Source of the DNA: Amphiura filiformis
Taxonomy: Eukaryota; Echinodermata; Ophiuroidea; Amphilepidida; Amphiuridae
Assembly (NCBI RefSeq): GCF_039555335.1
Contig: NC_092628.1
Span: forward strand, 82,362,315-82,426,314
Length of the DNA: 64,000 nt
Direction of reading: 5' to 3'
Shown here: positions 24,297 to 35,441 of the stretch, piece after piece
Numbering within the stretch: the first letter of the stretch is position 1
Layout of the letters: every line of letters begins with the position of its first letter
Translations under genes and position numbers: made by a program
Notes under the pieces: model-generated
Seen by the model: the letters and a program-made list of their open reading frames with translations, nothing else
Told to the model about the DNA's origin: nothing
The model's database searches: none

Positions 24297-27046
24297 CTGA
24301 TCATTCTGTTTGGGTTTCTTGACCTGGCCCGTCTTGAGGGTCAGTTTTCCACCTGGACGTTTGCCGACCTGACGAGACAAGCAAATCTCACACGTTAAAT
24401 ACAATTCACCACTAGTTTTGCTCTTGAAAGTTTATTTATTTTCAATTTCAACATTCTTACAACTTACAAGGTGACATATTTCTAATAACATACTGTTACA
24501 AGTTGATGTACTGACTTCCAGCTTTTTTTTTTATTGTCATGGATTATTACCTCGCTACAAATGTATGTCAAGATCTCACAATATAATCTGGTTTGGCATT
24601 CATGATGTAGGCCTACAAGCCTACATGTAAACAGTGAATACAAACATACCCTCTACTAAAATTCAATATTTTTTATCAGTTTCACTTTTGAACACAAAAA
24701 TGCAAATGATTGTAACAATTCTGGTTGCCTAACTAATTAATAACATTTAATAAACATTTTAACTTGGTCTTTCTTTGACAATTTTGTAAAATAAAATATC
24801 ACATAAGAGTCATTCCATACCAACTCACCTAATTTTCAGAAAAGGTTGGCTGGTCACCCTCTCAGATTTTATTTAAAATCACTTATAGTCCAATGGGTCA
24901 AATGAACACAAACAGTAGGTCTCAACTCCTTGTCGTTTCTGAGTTGTGGCTCGTTGAATATTTGATGTTTTTTGACGCAATTTGTCCACAAGTTTCCCAT
25001 TGAAATACACACAAAATTGTCCTAAATACCAACCCAAATTTTATTATGTGCCACCATAAACCAAACTCACACATATTCAAAATATTTCCGATGTTCCTCT
25101 AGTCTACAGAAATCAAAGTGGTGTCAAGCCATCTTCATGGTTTTCAAAATGACTGTTTGGAGATCGCATTAAGGGGGTACTACACCCCTGTGGTAAATTT
25201 ATGAATATTTTTGCATTTTTCTCAAAAATAATAACACACTGGTAACAAAAGTTATGTATATTATTGGGGCAAGGAATCCAATTACTACACTGGAATTTCA
25301 GTGACCCAAGACAAGCGGTTCAGTATATATGATAGGAAACGAGGTACATCCTAGCGGTACCTTATTTCTTATCATAAATAATGAACCGCTTGTCTTGGGT
25401 AACTGAAATTCCAGTGTAGTAATTGGATTCCTTGCCCCTATAATATACATAACTTTTGTTACCACTGTATTATTAGTTTTTGAGAGAAATGCAAAAATAG
25501 ACACAAATTTATCGAGGGGTGTAGTACCCCCTTAAAATACACAGTAATTGACATTAGTGTTCTAATTCCCAGAATGCAAAGTTCAACAATTTACTGTGTA
25601 TTTCAATGAGAGATTCAAACACTAATTTAACCATGAAGATGGCTTGACACCACTAAGATTTCTGATGTCTGGCATTTTGAGCTTGTGTAAATATGGTTGT
25701 GGTGGCAGGCTTCCCACATGGTAAAAATTTGTTTGGTACTTTGGACAATTTTGTGTGTATTTCAATGGGGAAGTGAACAAATTGTGTGAAAAAACATCAA
25801 ATATTCAACAAGCCGTAACTCAGAAACGACAAGGAGTTTAGACCTACTGTTTGAAATGTGTTCATTTGACCCATAGGGCATTGATATATGATTTAAAACA
25901 AAATCTGAGGGGGTGACCAGCCAACCGATTGGGTGAGTTGACATGGAATGACCCATAAATGATCTAGGTTTTAATGAGTTACGCCAGCCCTGCCTTTATA
26001 GAATTGCACATGAGTGGTGGAAGTGGGAGAGATGTTCCCCCTAGATTATTCTAGGGGGTGCCCCTACATTGTACACGTAAAACTCCTATGAGAAGATATT
26101 AAACTAAAATGCTCCATCTACATCTACCAAGACAGGGTTCCGGCAAAAACCTGGCAAAAATCTGTTTTTGCACAATTTTTTGCGCTCTGGACAAATGAAA
26201 TTAACCCTTCAACTTCAAAGCTTCATTTTGGACTAAATAGTCACGAGATTGAACATTTTTCATGTGCAATTCTCCCAAGAAACCGCCCAAAAATCTGTGT
26301 ACCTCTCTTAAATTTGAATGCTTCCACTGCCACTGGCAATGCAGGCGTGACTTCAATTGTGATGTTGAATTTATTGTGATATGATTTAAAAAAAGATCAT
26401 GAGATTAGAATGAAAAGCTGAATGTATTAATGAATGATACAATTATTTGATATCTATCAATGTATGACAAAATAATTATGCTCTGCAAGAGAAAGTCCAC
26501 ACCAAGCATAACTTAGCTGTCGAGACAGAATTTGTCAATACAGACTACTGTCTCTGAACTCGTAAGAATGAAAGTTTAGTAGTCATGTAGTACAGTAAAG
26601 TAAATAAAAGTTAGTCTTTTGTTGGCCATGCCGTGTCTTACATGCGATAGTAAGCTGTATTTTTTCTTCGCTGCAGTTTCCTGTGGCTTTACTGGCTTAG
26701 TCTCCTCACTTTTGTCGCTGTTCGTCGAGGTTTCAGTTTCGCCAGATTCATCTTTTAACCTGTTTAATTTAGTTGTGTCATCATTTGTTGCACTGTTCTT
26801 TTCTACCGATACCGGTACTTTGACTTCGTGACTTTGTGATGACGACGAGCACGAAGATTCCGATTGTTTTCTGCGATTTTCTTCTTCTAATTTCTTTTTG
26901 AACATTTCAAGAAAGCTGCCATCATTCTTGAAAGTGTTGGCATTACTTGTGCTGGTTTCACTTGGTGCATTTGAGTCCTCTTGTGGGGTATTTTCACCCG
27001 TTTTTTCACTGTCACTTGAGTCTGAATGTACCGTTTTGTCAGCCAT
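24297..27046 (-). CDS. TRIR: TRIR (C19orf43) homologue, exons 1-2, 3' end not found
   Basis: Exon 1 is 27046-26642 and exon 2 is 24368-24297. Start ATG has a good context (AAAATGG). Exon 1 encodes 135 residues: an acidic, Ser-rich start, the motif FKNDGSFLEMFKKKLEEE at residues 39-56, then a Ser/Glu/Lys-rich low-complexity region. Exon 1 ends TCGCAT|GTAAGA in phase 0. Exon 2, after TCGTCAG, encodes VGKRPGGKLTLKTGQVKK and ends at CAG|GTGAGT. Both motifs match the vertebrate protein named telomerase RNA component interacting RNase, reported as an exoribonuclease. The mostly disordered protein has no classical nuclease fold that I can see. The conserved C-terminal exon (a DAWAKYM-like motif) was not found to the left. 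The 2.3 kb intron carries a long inverted repeat with a nested TTAA element. Confidence 0.8.
24808..25953. repeat. long inverted repeat (arms ~350 bp) in the TRIR intron
   Basis: The left arm (about 24808-25160) and right arm (about 25600-25953) are reverse complements: GTCATTCCAT.. to ..ATGGAATGAC at the ends, GGTTGGCTGGTCACCC, CTCCTTGTCGTTTCTGAGTT and GGTGTCAAGCCATCTTCATG in the arms, each with its complement on the other side. A 367 bp TTAA element lies between the arms. Confidence 0.85.
25169..25535. mobile_element. TTAA-flanked MITE, family B, copy 2 (367 bp)
   Basis: TTAA at 25169 and 25532; inverted ends AAGGGGGTACTACACCCC and GGGGTGTAGTACCCCCTT; palindromic interior matching the copy at 22065 (for example ATAATAACACACTGGTAACA and CTGGAATTTCAGTGA). 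It sits inside the larger inverted repeat 24808-25953. Confidence 0.9.
25954..26641. other. TRIR intron, no further feature
   Basis: AT-rich intronic DNA next to the exon 1 donor at 26641. No repeat or exon is supported here. Confidence 0.4.
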
Positions 27047-27250
27047 TTTATCTGTAATTGACTTTCAGGAAGTACATAGGGCTGACATACCTGGTGTCAA
27101 CATTTATAGTGTGTTCCAAAATGTTTGAACCCACACCACCACATTGGGTTCGTTACTTTTAATGCACTCGGTGTTTCTACCGTCCCGACTCAAACGATTC
27201 TAGAAGTTTTTCTCATAAGCCCCGCCTACTTTTCCTGCCTTCTCGGCGAC

Positions 27251-27258
27251 CCGGAAGT
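27251..27258 (+). promoter_or_regulatory. ETS-type site in a shared promoter region
   Basis: The word CCGGAAGT lies between the TRIR start (27046, minus) and the tentative first exon of the plus-strand gene (27352). ETS/GABP sites of this form are common in TATA-less bidirectional promoters of housekeeping genes. Its use here is inferred from position alone. Confidence 0.5.
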
Positions 27259-27351
27259 AACGTTTTCCATTGGTTTGTGTGGTGCAAAAAGAGGAAATTA
27301 CCAATATTTGGCAACGAATTACAGGAATTCCAGTCGTAGATCTCGACTGAA

Positions 27352-29722
27352 ATGGATATAATAGGTAAATAACACTTTCATTTATGCAATATCAAAAAAT
27401 TGTAGGAGATCTATTACCAGTTTGGTAGAAAATCGAGTTGAAATGTGGGCATGTTTTTGGTATGAATTGACAGGTTCGTATTAAACTCAATGGGAATCTC
27501 AAGCTTAGGCTAAATTTTAGTCTCGGCATTATACAACAATATTTTGTAAATTTTTCTCGTAAATCGACTTGTCCATGTGTGGTATACACTCTCTTTTTCC
27601 ATTTAAATAGTTAAGAATGGAAATTTTGGCCTTACGAGCGTAACAATTACGAGGTATTAATTGTCAGCGGTTACGGATTCTGCTCCCTCCGCCAGTAGTG
27701 CAAGACTGTGGAATTCGGCAATGTCGAGATAGTATTTTCACAAGTTCATAACCTAAAATGCACTTTATCACTGAGTGTCTCCCAACGAGTGTTTGTTTAT
27801 TAATAACAAATGTCTTCATTACAAAAGAAAACTTCCAAACCTGGTAATTTAGATTATAGTTTTGAATTCCCACACATAAGGGGGCTGGCATTTTCTTCTG
27901 AAGAAATTTACGACCCCCTATCGCCGCAAAAAATTTTAGGACCCCCCTATCTTGGGTCGAAAAATGTTATGACCCCCCCCCCCCTTCCACCTTCACAGAC
28001 TCGAGACAAATTATTTATTGCCGGAACTAAGGTGCGGACCGGGGCGGACCGCACCAAAACTTATAGTGAAGAAAGTGCATGGAGCGTGTTAAAATTTTTA
28101 TTTTAAGTATTAAACTGTAAAGAAGGCCTTTGCATAGATTGTACGCACATTTCGATTGGGAAGTTAAAGCATGCGCGCATAGTCACCAGCCCTTCATAAT
28201 TCTGTAACCCCCCCTATTTTGGGTGTTAACAAAATTATAACCCCCCTATTTTTTGTCTGAAACTTCTATGACCCCCCTGTATTTTTGGGACCCCCCTTCC
28301 GAAGAAAATGCCAGCCCCCTAACCACCTTCAAAATACAAAACACTGATTTGTTTACCTCTTTGATGAAGTATGTATTTATACTACTACTGTACGTGTAAT
28401 TTTTTGCTTGTTAAATATTTTTAAACTGCATTTAGGGTTGTGCAATAATTATGAGTCTGGGGGTCAAATTTCAAACGACTCGCCAAAAATTGCTTGCCCC
28501 CACCCCCCCCTCGGCATGCCAAAATCGCTTGCCCCACCTCTTGGCCCGTCAAAAAATCTTTACCCCCCCTCCCTTTGCACATGCCATATTGTTGGGATCC
28601 CAATTTGCAAACCTTAAATGGTCTATATAATTATGTACATGTTGCGAGTGCAGCGAGCAGGAAAATTTGCATATTTAAGCGTTTCCGTACAATTTTCCTA
28701 AGCCTTTTCAGAGCGCTTTATTTAAAAGGCGCCCCAAGAATGTGTGCCAAAAATCATTTGCCTCTCCCCTTCGGCTCACCAAAATATCTTGTCCCCCTAT
28801 TTTACCTCGCCAGGGCTCATAATTTTGCACATTGCACAGCCCCTTAGTGAAAAAAGTAAGTCTGTAATTAGAAATTTAAGGACCTAGGGCTAGGAATATA
28901 AAAGTGAAATGAAGGGGGGGTAAAATAAGGGACCGTTCACAAACACTTGTAACGAGGGGATTGAGAGAAAAAAGGGGTCTGAAATACTTTTCAGGGCCCC
29001 CCCTTTCAGACCTAATATTATTTTCAGGGCCCCTTTTGGCCATGATAAATGAATGTCAACCCTATAGAAAACAGTGTACCGTGCAATTAATGTTCTACAA
29101 GAACAAGGTGAAATTTTTAAAGCCCCCCTGGCAATTTTTCTTTTGGCATTTAGGCCCCCCCTGTTACAAGTGTTTGTGAACGTTCCCAAATATGACACCT
29201 AAATGAACCCTGTGGTGTGCGCCCGACGGGGGGGGGGGGGGGGGGTTAATAATTTGCCCCATAAATGAAATCACTCAGTGGTAAATGCCTTCGCACCACT
29301 GGGTTCAGGGGTAACATTCTCCAGTGACGAAACTAGACCTTCGCAATCAAGAGAACAGTTAGCTGGGGGTAAATCTGCCACCACCACCAAAGGGGCTGGG
29401 GAAATGCTGATTTTTATTGAAGAATGTGTTCATTTGGGGAAGTGTGAGTGGGGGCAAGGATTTCAAACAAAGCTGCTGTAACAGCCCCATGCGTATTGTG
29501 CCACTGTCCCAGCTCTACCCTAACAAATTTTCTAAAATCATATTTTCCTTTTCAGACCTGCCAAAAGATGAGAGCGACTGTACAAGTAACAAGCAACTGC
29601 CAGTCACCATTGACCAATGCCCTGTGAGCCATTCCATGTCGCTTTTTTTGCAGCAGAGGCAGACAAAACAAAGGACTGAAATAACGGAGTTCAAAAACGC
29701 ACTTCACTATGTTGCTAATTGA
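27352..29722 (+). CDS. unrecognised small protein, two to three exons
   Basis: Two exons are well supported: 29279-29368 (acceptor TCACTCAG, donor GGGG|GTAAAT) and 29556-29722 (acceptor CCTTTTCAG, stop TGA). Their phases fit, giving one frame through FSSDETRPSQSREQLAGDL and ending FKNALHYVAN. A tentative first exon, 27352-27364, encodes only MDII and ends in ATAG|GTAAAT; its phase 1 also fits the next exon. Together they would make a protein of about 89 residues, polar and Ser-rich, without signal peptide or membrane segment. I do not recognise the family. The gene is divergent from TRIR, with starts 0.3 kb apart, suggesting a shared promoter. Two MITEs fill the first intron. An ATTAAA word at 29737-29742 could be its polyadenylation signal. 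More exons between 27364 and 29279 cannot be excluded. Confidence 0.5.
27879..28320. mobile_element. MITE with AGGGGGCTGGC ends
   Basis: Inverted ends AGGGGGCTGGCATTTTCTTC and GAAGAAAATGCCAGCCCCCT, length 442 bp. The arms hold repeated words such as GACCCCCCTAT alternating with AT-rich spacers. It lies in the first intron of the small plus-strand gene, and the open frame entering it (27810-28106) is fortuitous. Confidence 0.85.
28433..28845. mobile_element. MITE with TGTGCAATAATTATGA ends, copy 1
   Basis: The left end is AGGGTTGTGCAATAATTATG and the right end TTTTGCACATTGCACAGCCCCT. The body alternates C-tracts with AAAAAT words and has a unique core with GGGATCCCAATTTGCAAACC. The element at 32815-33218 is the same family in the opposite orientation. 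Confidence 0.8.
28928..29187. mobile_element. MITE with GGGACCGTTCACAAACACTT ends, copy 1
   Basis: The left end AGGGACCGTTCACAAACACT and right end AGTGTTTGTGAACG are inverted; inside are TTTCAGGGCCCC words and long C-tracts. Family members are at 33364-33600 and 44985-45266. Confidence 0.85.
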
Positions 29723-29789
29723 AGAACAATACTAGTATTAAAAGTCGGGACTCATAAATTAGGTGTAATGGAATGTGTAAAAAATTATT

Positions 29790-30000
29790 CAGATCTAGTA
29801 TTAGAAATATTCAATCTAGACAGATTAGAATACAATTTAATTCAATTTAATTTTAATTTAATGGATTAAAATTGCTTAGATTGATTTTTAACCCTTAAAT
29901 TAAAATCAAATTAGATTGAATCGAATTGGATTTTTAAAAAATCAAAGCGATTTTAAAAATCGAATTAGATTGAATTCTAGATTGAATGTTTCTAATTAGA
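29790..30000. repeat. AT-rich simple-sequence region
   Basis: Degenerate repeats of AATTNGATT/AATCNAATT words in both orientations. It adjoins the hairpin element at 30000-30164; similar AT-rich words occur at 30425-30500. Confidence 0.6.
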
Positions 30001-30164
30001 GAATAAAGGTATTGTTTTTAACGCTGGAGTGCATCTATCGTCTCATATAACACGGGCGACATCATTATTTCGCCTCGTTGTTTTACGCCAAAAATAATGA
30101 TGTCGCCTGTGTTATATGAGATGATAGATGCACGACAGCTGCTAAAAACAATACCTTTATTCTC
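30000..30164. mobile_element. hairpin element, family A, copy 2
   Basis: Near-perfect inverted repeat: GAATAAAGGTATTGTTTTTA and its complement at the ends, then GTGCATCTATC, TCATATAACACGGGCGACAT and their complements around a short centre with ATTTCGCCTCG. A decayed relative is at 20473-20630. Confidence 0.85.
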
Positions 30165-30908
30165 ATTCTTAAACACTTCCAATTCAAATAAAAATATCAA
30201 AAGAATAATAATTATTACAAATTTTAATCAAATTAAATCCTACATTTTGCAAGGAATTATACCTAGGGCTTAAAATCAATCAGTCCTGTTGTTGCTATGC
30301 ACCTCTGATTGGTTCAAATAACGAGTACGCCAGATCGCATCGATGCATTATGCAGCTGACTGACCGTGTGATATCGTGTCATATCACACGGTAAGAACCA
30401 ATAAGATTGCAGGAACATTCTCAAGTGTAAAAGAATAGATTAGAATTCAGTTAAATTTCATTTAAATGTTTTAATCCAATTTTGGACTTGTCTCTGATTA
30501 CAATCACTAGTAGACTGATTTTTTTTTTTTTGAGGAATTTGTAGGGAACATATACTGTATGGATATCTTCCATCACACAATAGTAGAGGCTAGTAAAAAA
30601 ATTCCCATCATTTATTTGCTATTTAGTAGGTGGGATGAACTATTTTGGTTTGATTGTTTATTGATGCCAAACACAAGCAAACACAGAACTTCTTCATACT
30701 TTTTTAATTAACAAAATAGTGCTTTTTATTTTTTTTTAATTTCTTACAAATCTCAAAATAAACAGTGATCAAAACTACATACCGGCCAGTATTCACCATG
30801 CTTTCTTGTTGTGTTTTTTCATGAACTCTTGTCTTTTTTATATAGTGTAAAAATAACTTAAGTAATGAATTGCAAGTACAAAAGATCATTTCTTTGTCTA
30901 TTGGCAGT

Positions 30909-31057
30909 CACTAGTCTTTGGGAAGGCTTGTGTGCAGGCCTCAAATTTCAATGTTTTTTTTTGGGGGGGGGGGCTTGAAAATGGGTGCCCCCCCAAAAAA
31001 AAAAACATTGAAATTCGAGGCCTGCACACAAGCCTTCCCAATTTCCCAAAAGACTAG
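30909..31057. repeat. hairpin with poly-G / poly-A centre
   Basis: Arms of about 60 bp: ACTAGTCTTTGGGAAGGC, TTGTGTGCAGGCCTC and ATTTCAATGTTTTTTTTT, each with its complement. A run of 11 G and a run of 8 C lie in the loop. Confidence 0.85.
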
Positions 31058-31732
31058 CGAGGGCACCAAGGCCAACAAGTGATGAAGAATGCCTTGAAAA
31101 TGATATGGGGCACCAAAGCCAAAACTGAAATAGGGCACACAATGGCCTTGGTGGCCTCACTGCAATTCAAGCCCTACTTAATATGGTACTTTCACAAAAG
31201 ACTAGCATTGACTGACACCTGCCAATGCTAGTCTTCATGAAAGAAATAGTTTGTCTGCCAAAAATAAAGCATTTACAAGTCGAAGATTAGGACCAGAAGG
31301 CCCTATCTGCAATAGCTGACGGGTGTCATATTTTAGATATGTACACTACATAATGCAAAAATTATTGAGATGTCTACATGGCAGCTATTGCAATTGGGGC
31401 CTTCTGGACTTAAACCCTTGAAGTGGATACTTATCATATTTAATTATTGGAATGAAGGTACACCTTACCCATCACTGCCCACCCACACCCACCGGAACCC
31501 TGGCTATTCATTAGTTTGCCTCAAGTTCGGTAGTGACGTTGGTGCAAAATTTTGTGGGCCGGGTGGAGTATTGAATCGCACTCGTAAAGTTAATTGCGTA
31601 GAGCGCACATGTACAATGTTGGTTTTAGGACTCTCAACTAACAGGTAATTATGTACCTGGGTACATGTACCTGATTGAATTTTCGGTGGGAATCTGGGAA
31701 CTCGAAAATAAAAAAATAAAAAATCCAAAAAA

Positions 31733-31814
31733 AATTACTTTTGCTTCTATTGAACAGGCAGGGACAAATTGAATTAGTATGCATTGCTAGCTGTTCAATA
31801 GAAGCAAAAGTAAT
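31733..31814. repeat. short hairpin
   Basis: Arms ATTACTTTTGCTTCTATTGA and TCAATAGAAGCAAAAGTAAT (with ACA/TGT further in) around a 35 bp loop. Probably a tiny MITE. Confidence 0.8.
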
Positions 31815-32814
31815 ATTATTAAAATGTACAACTTAATCCAATTTAATTTTTTTTTTTTATATAGCAGTATTTCTCTGGTTTCCAACCTCAAATAACAAGT
31901 AATTTAAAGCCTATAACTGCCAGGTTATTTTTTCAAATTTTGTAAAAAAAAAATTGGCATTTTTCAGGTACTTTGACCCGGTAGGCCAAGAACAGGCGGG
32001 AACTCGGAATTGGTGAGAGCCTTAGTTGGTTTGTAATGGCACAACCGCGAAAAGACATTGATGTCATTAGGCCTACCGAACTTGAAGCGAACCAAATAAA
32101 AGTGCCTGCACATTGAACATTTCCAATCATTCTGTGCTATAATTTACAGTCTACAAAATGTATGGAACTCTGCATTGTACTTGTAGGCATCACATGTCAT
32201 GATGTCAGTGTCACTTGTTGAGGTGAGGTCTTTATTGTTTTTATAATTGGAGTTCATATTTACTACTGCATCGTGCATGTAGTTAGTTTATGCACAACAT
32301 GTATTGCTATGCAAGTACGGTATTTAATTTCTTTTAAAATGTTCAACCTCCAGATAAGATTTTTCTTCAAAAAATTAAATTGTTGACTTTATCGGTCCAG
32401 CAGCATGTTGGGAGAGTTTTAAAAGCATGCAACAGATGGTTTACAGATGCCAGCTGTTCGCTTCCAAATCATTATCTTTTCGGTCTTTCAAGAATTGCGC
32501 CATTATCCTCAGTTGTTCTACTGCACCTGGAAATGAGAATAAAATAAATTGTAAAATAATATTAGCCAATGATAAATTACAAATTATTATCCATGTATCA
32601 GGATTATAGACTGCCTTTTACCATGGACAGCATCCAGCGATGCTTTTAGTTTCATTCTTTTAACTCGGATGCACTCGCTTTAAAAATTGAAAATCACATT
32701 GCCACAATTTATTAAAAATTCCTGTAGTAGGTTGCAGAATAGAAGAAAAATGGCGATACAGATCACCGTGGTGAAAAATGATGCATTACTTACTTTTTTG
32801 TACAGTAACTGAGT

Positions 32815-33218
32815 AAGGGGCTGTGCAATAATTATGAGCCCTGGGGAGGGGGGGGGGGGGCAAGAAATGTTTGGCGAGCAGAAAGGGGTGGGGCAAGCAA
32901 TTTTTGGCAAGCCAAGAGGGAGGGGCAAACGATTTGTGGCACACATTCATGGGGCACCTTTTAAATAAAAGGCTAATGGAAAACAGGACGGAAACGCTTA
33001 AATATGTAATGTTCCTGCTCGCTGGCCGCAACATATGTCTAGACCATTTGAGGTTTGTAAATTGGGATCCCAAAATTTGGCATACTGAAAGGGGGGGGCA
33101 AAGAATTTTTGGCAGGCCGAGAGGGGGAAGCGAATTTTGGCGGGCGAGAAGGGGGGGCAAGTGATTTTTAGCAAGCCGCTTGGAAATCCCCCGTTCATAA
33201 TTATTGCACAGCCCCTAT
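32815..33218. mobile_element. MITE with TGTGCAATAATTATGA ends, copy 2
   Basis: The ends AGGGGCTGTGCAATAATTAT and ATAATTATTGCACAGCCCCT are inverted and flanked by TA. G-tracts alternate with CAAGCAATTTTTGG-like words, and the core holds GGTTTGTAAATTGGGATCCC. It is inverted relative to the copy at 28433. Confidence 0.85.
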
Positions 33219-33363
33219 GTCAATGATGGCTGCAGAAATTTGCAGAGTTTGAAAACAGTCATTTGCCCATAACTTAGCTAATTTTTGACATACTGACATG
33301 GTGGCAAGACCCCTCATTTTTTTTAGTTAAATCATCACCTTTTTAAACAAAATAATTAAATGT

Positions 33364-33600
33364 AAAGGGCCGTTCACAAACACTTGTATTAAAGGGGGGA
33401 CTTTACAGACCTCGAAAATTTCAGGCCCCCCCCCCCCTTTATGACATGAAAATTATGGGTCAACCCCATAGAAAAGCATATAAACTCAATTTTTCCAAGA
33501 AAATTTGTGGTCATTTTTTTCAGGGCCCTCCCCCCCCCCTTAGGAGGGTCAAAAAACTTCAGGGCCCCCCTTTTTGCCTTTTTAAGTGTTTGTGAACGGT
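33364..33600. mobile_element. MITE with GGGACCGTTCACAAACACTT ends, copy 2
   Basis: Left end AAGGGCCGTTCACAAACACT, right end AAGTGTTTGTGAACGGT. The core contains GACATGAAAATTATGGGTCA and CCATAGAAAAGCATATAAAC, shared word for word with the copy at 44985. Confidence 0.85.
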
Positions 33601-34030
33601 AGTAATGTGGTTAAAATATAAAGAAACCCACCTTGCAGAGTCGTGTACCATGTGTACACAATTGCACAACAAGCAACACAATCCAACATTCTCTCAGCAT
33701 GCTCAGCTAGCTGTACACACAGATAAAGCCTAAAGGTATGATCAATGCATATGAAAACACACGGGCAGTGCAGTACATGGTGGTGGTCAATGGAACAAAT
33801 CTCGATATCTCGTCATGTTTTCGACGTGTATTCGATGCGGATTCGATGTCCGTGGCAATATTTGTCCTTAGTCCATCTTATTATTTGCTTCTCTGATACA
33901 AGATGAATTGAAAACCTATTGCAAACTTGTCAAAGCACGTCGGTAAACGAGGCAAATAATGCGATTGATTTTGCACAACTATCGTGTGTATTGCATTTTG
34001 TGTGTGTGAATGTCTCACTGGGCGCAGCCA
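33601..34030. other. no gene seen
   Basis: Spacer ahead of the retrotransposon tail. Nothing beyond short words is seen. Confidence 0.4.
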
Positions 34031-34619
34031 TGTTGTTGTTGTTGTTGTTGTTGTTGTTGGATATTCCTCCTTTCAGTAGGAGCACCTCCGAAGAGTAGAT
34101 TTATGTTCAACAGGTACACTTATTCACAATCACAAAATAGTCACTAAAATAGTTCACTTGACGAATACTTATATCACAGTTATCACTAGTTTGCACACAC
34201 ACACACACAAAAGTTAGTACGAGGGTCAGGTATACTGGCAGCAAAAAGTTCAGGCGGAAGGATCTCTTTCGCGGATTCCTGGACGTAGTTGAAGAGCGAA
34301 CCCCACTACACAGGTAGGTATCTCAGGCAGGTTGGCATCTGTAATCAATCAGACATACATTTATAAGATGAGTTAGGTTGAGAGGAGCAGACGAAGCAGG
34401 TTTAACTGTCAAGTAGTGTACAGGCATCATAATCATGCATTATCAGAACAAATGTCAGGAGCGTGCTGGCTACAGCACTCGTAGAGTCAACAGGCATGAG
34501 TCTACAGTCAGGCCATCAGCAGGTGGGCAGGCAGTGTCACAATTATAGCACTGGAATTAGGTATAATTATCCTGGGCAACATATCTCCAAATACAATTCA
34601 TAAAGCAAATGTCATTAAA

Positions 34620-35275
34620 GCATGCAGGGATCACATTCATGCAGTAAGCGAATGTCAGTATTAAGCGTGCAGGCAGCAGATGTCATGCAATCAAAATAAT
34701 ATTAACAGAAGAAAACTGTGATGTGCCAGTAAATTCACATAATCAGTGCAGCAGCAGTGTTCGTTCAGCATAGTGTTATTTCCAATCATTATTTCCATAC
34801 ATACCATACCATAGTTCCATATATGGCACATGTCTTATTACATGGGCCAGCAAATGTCATTAGCGTGCAGGCATCAAACAATCAAAATGTCATGCAATTA
34901 GTTAATATAAACAGAAGAAAAACTGTGATGTGGCAGCAAATTCACATAAAATCAGTACGGCAGCAGTGTTCATTCATCAATGTGTCATTTCCAAACATTA
35001 TTTCCACACATACCAAACCATATTTCCATATATGGCACCTGTCTTATTAGCTGCTCCAGTGACTGTCATTAAGCGTGCAGGCACAGTAAATACTCAAAAG
35101 GTCATGCAATCAAAATAATATAAACAGAAGAAACTGTGATGCGGCAGTAAACTCACATAAAAAATAGGGTAACAGTAGTGTTCATCCAGCAAAGTGTCAT
35201 TTCCAAACATTATATACATACGTACCCTAGCTCCATACATGGCACCTGCCTTACTAAGCTAGTACTCCAGCAGTG
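34620..35275. repeat. ~200 bp tandem repeat, three copies, in the LINE 3' region
   Basis: The word AGCGTGCAGGCA recurs at about 34663, 34862 and 35072, each time followed in order by GTCATGCAAT, ATAAACAGAAGAAA, CTGTGATG, CAGCAGTGTTC, CATTTCCAAACATTAT and TATGGCAC. Spacing is 198 and 210 bp. The block lies between the stop codon of the LINE frame and its AAC tail. Confidence 0.88.
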
Positions 35276-35441
35276 TCAATCAGTTCAAGGAGCTAGTATG
35301 ATGCCTTAATACATACACAGAGTTACCTTTATGTCGAACCTGCCTGTGTGGCATCATGTTATGCTGGCTTGAAGAACGCTGGATAACAATATAATAAAGT
35401 ACAGTTGTGGCTCTAAAAAGCACAAGCTCACCTGGCTTGTG

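Noticed and set aside
27810-28106. 98-codon frame as an exon of the small divergent gene
   Set aside because: Most of it is the C-tract body of a MITE (27879-28320); no acceptor stands before its start.
28421-33198. Pro- or Gly-rich open frames on both strands
   Set aside because: They translate the C/G-tracts of MITEs; both strands are open for the same compositional reason.
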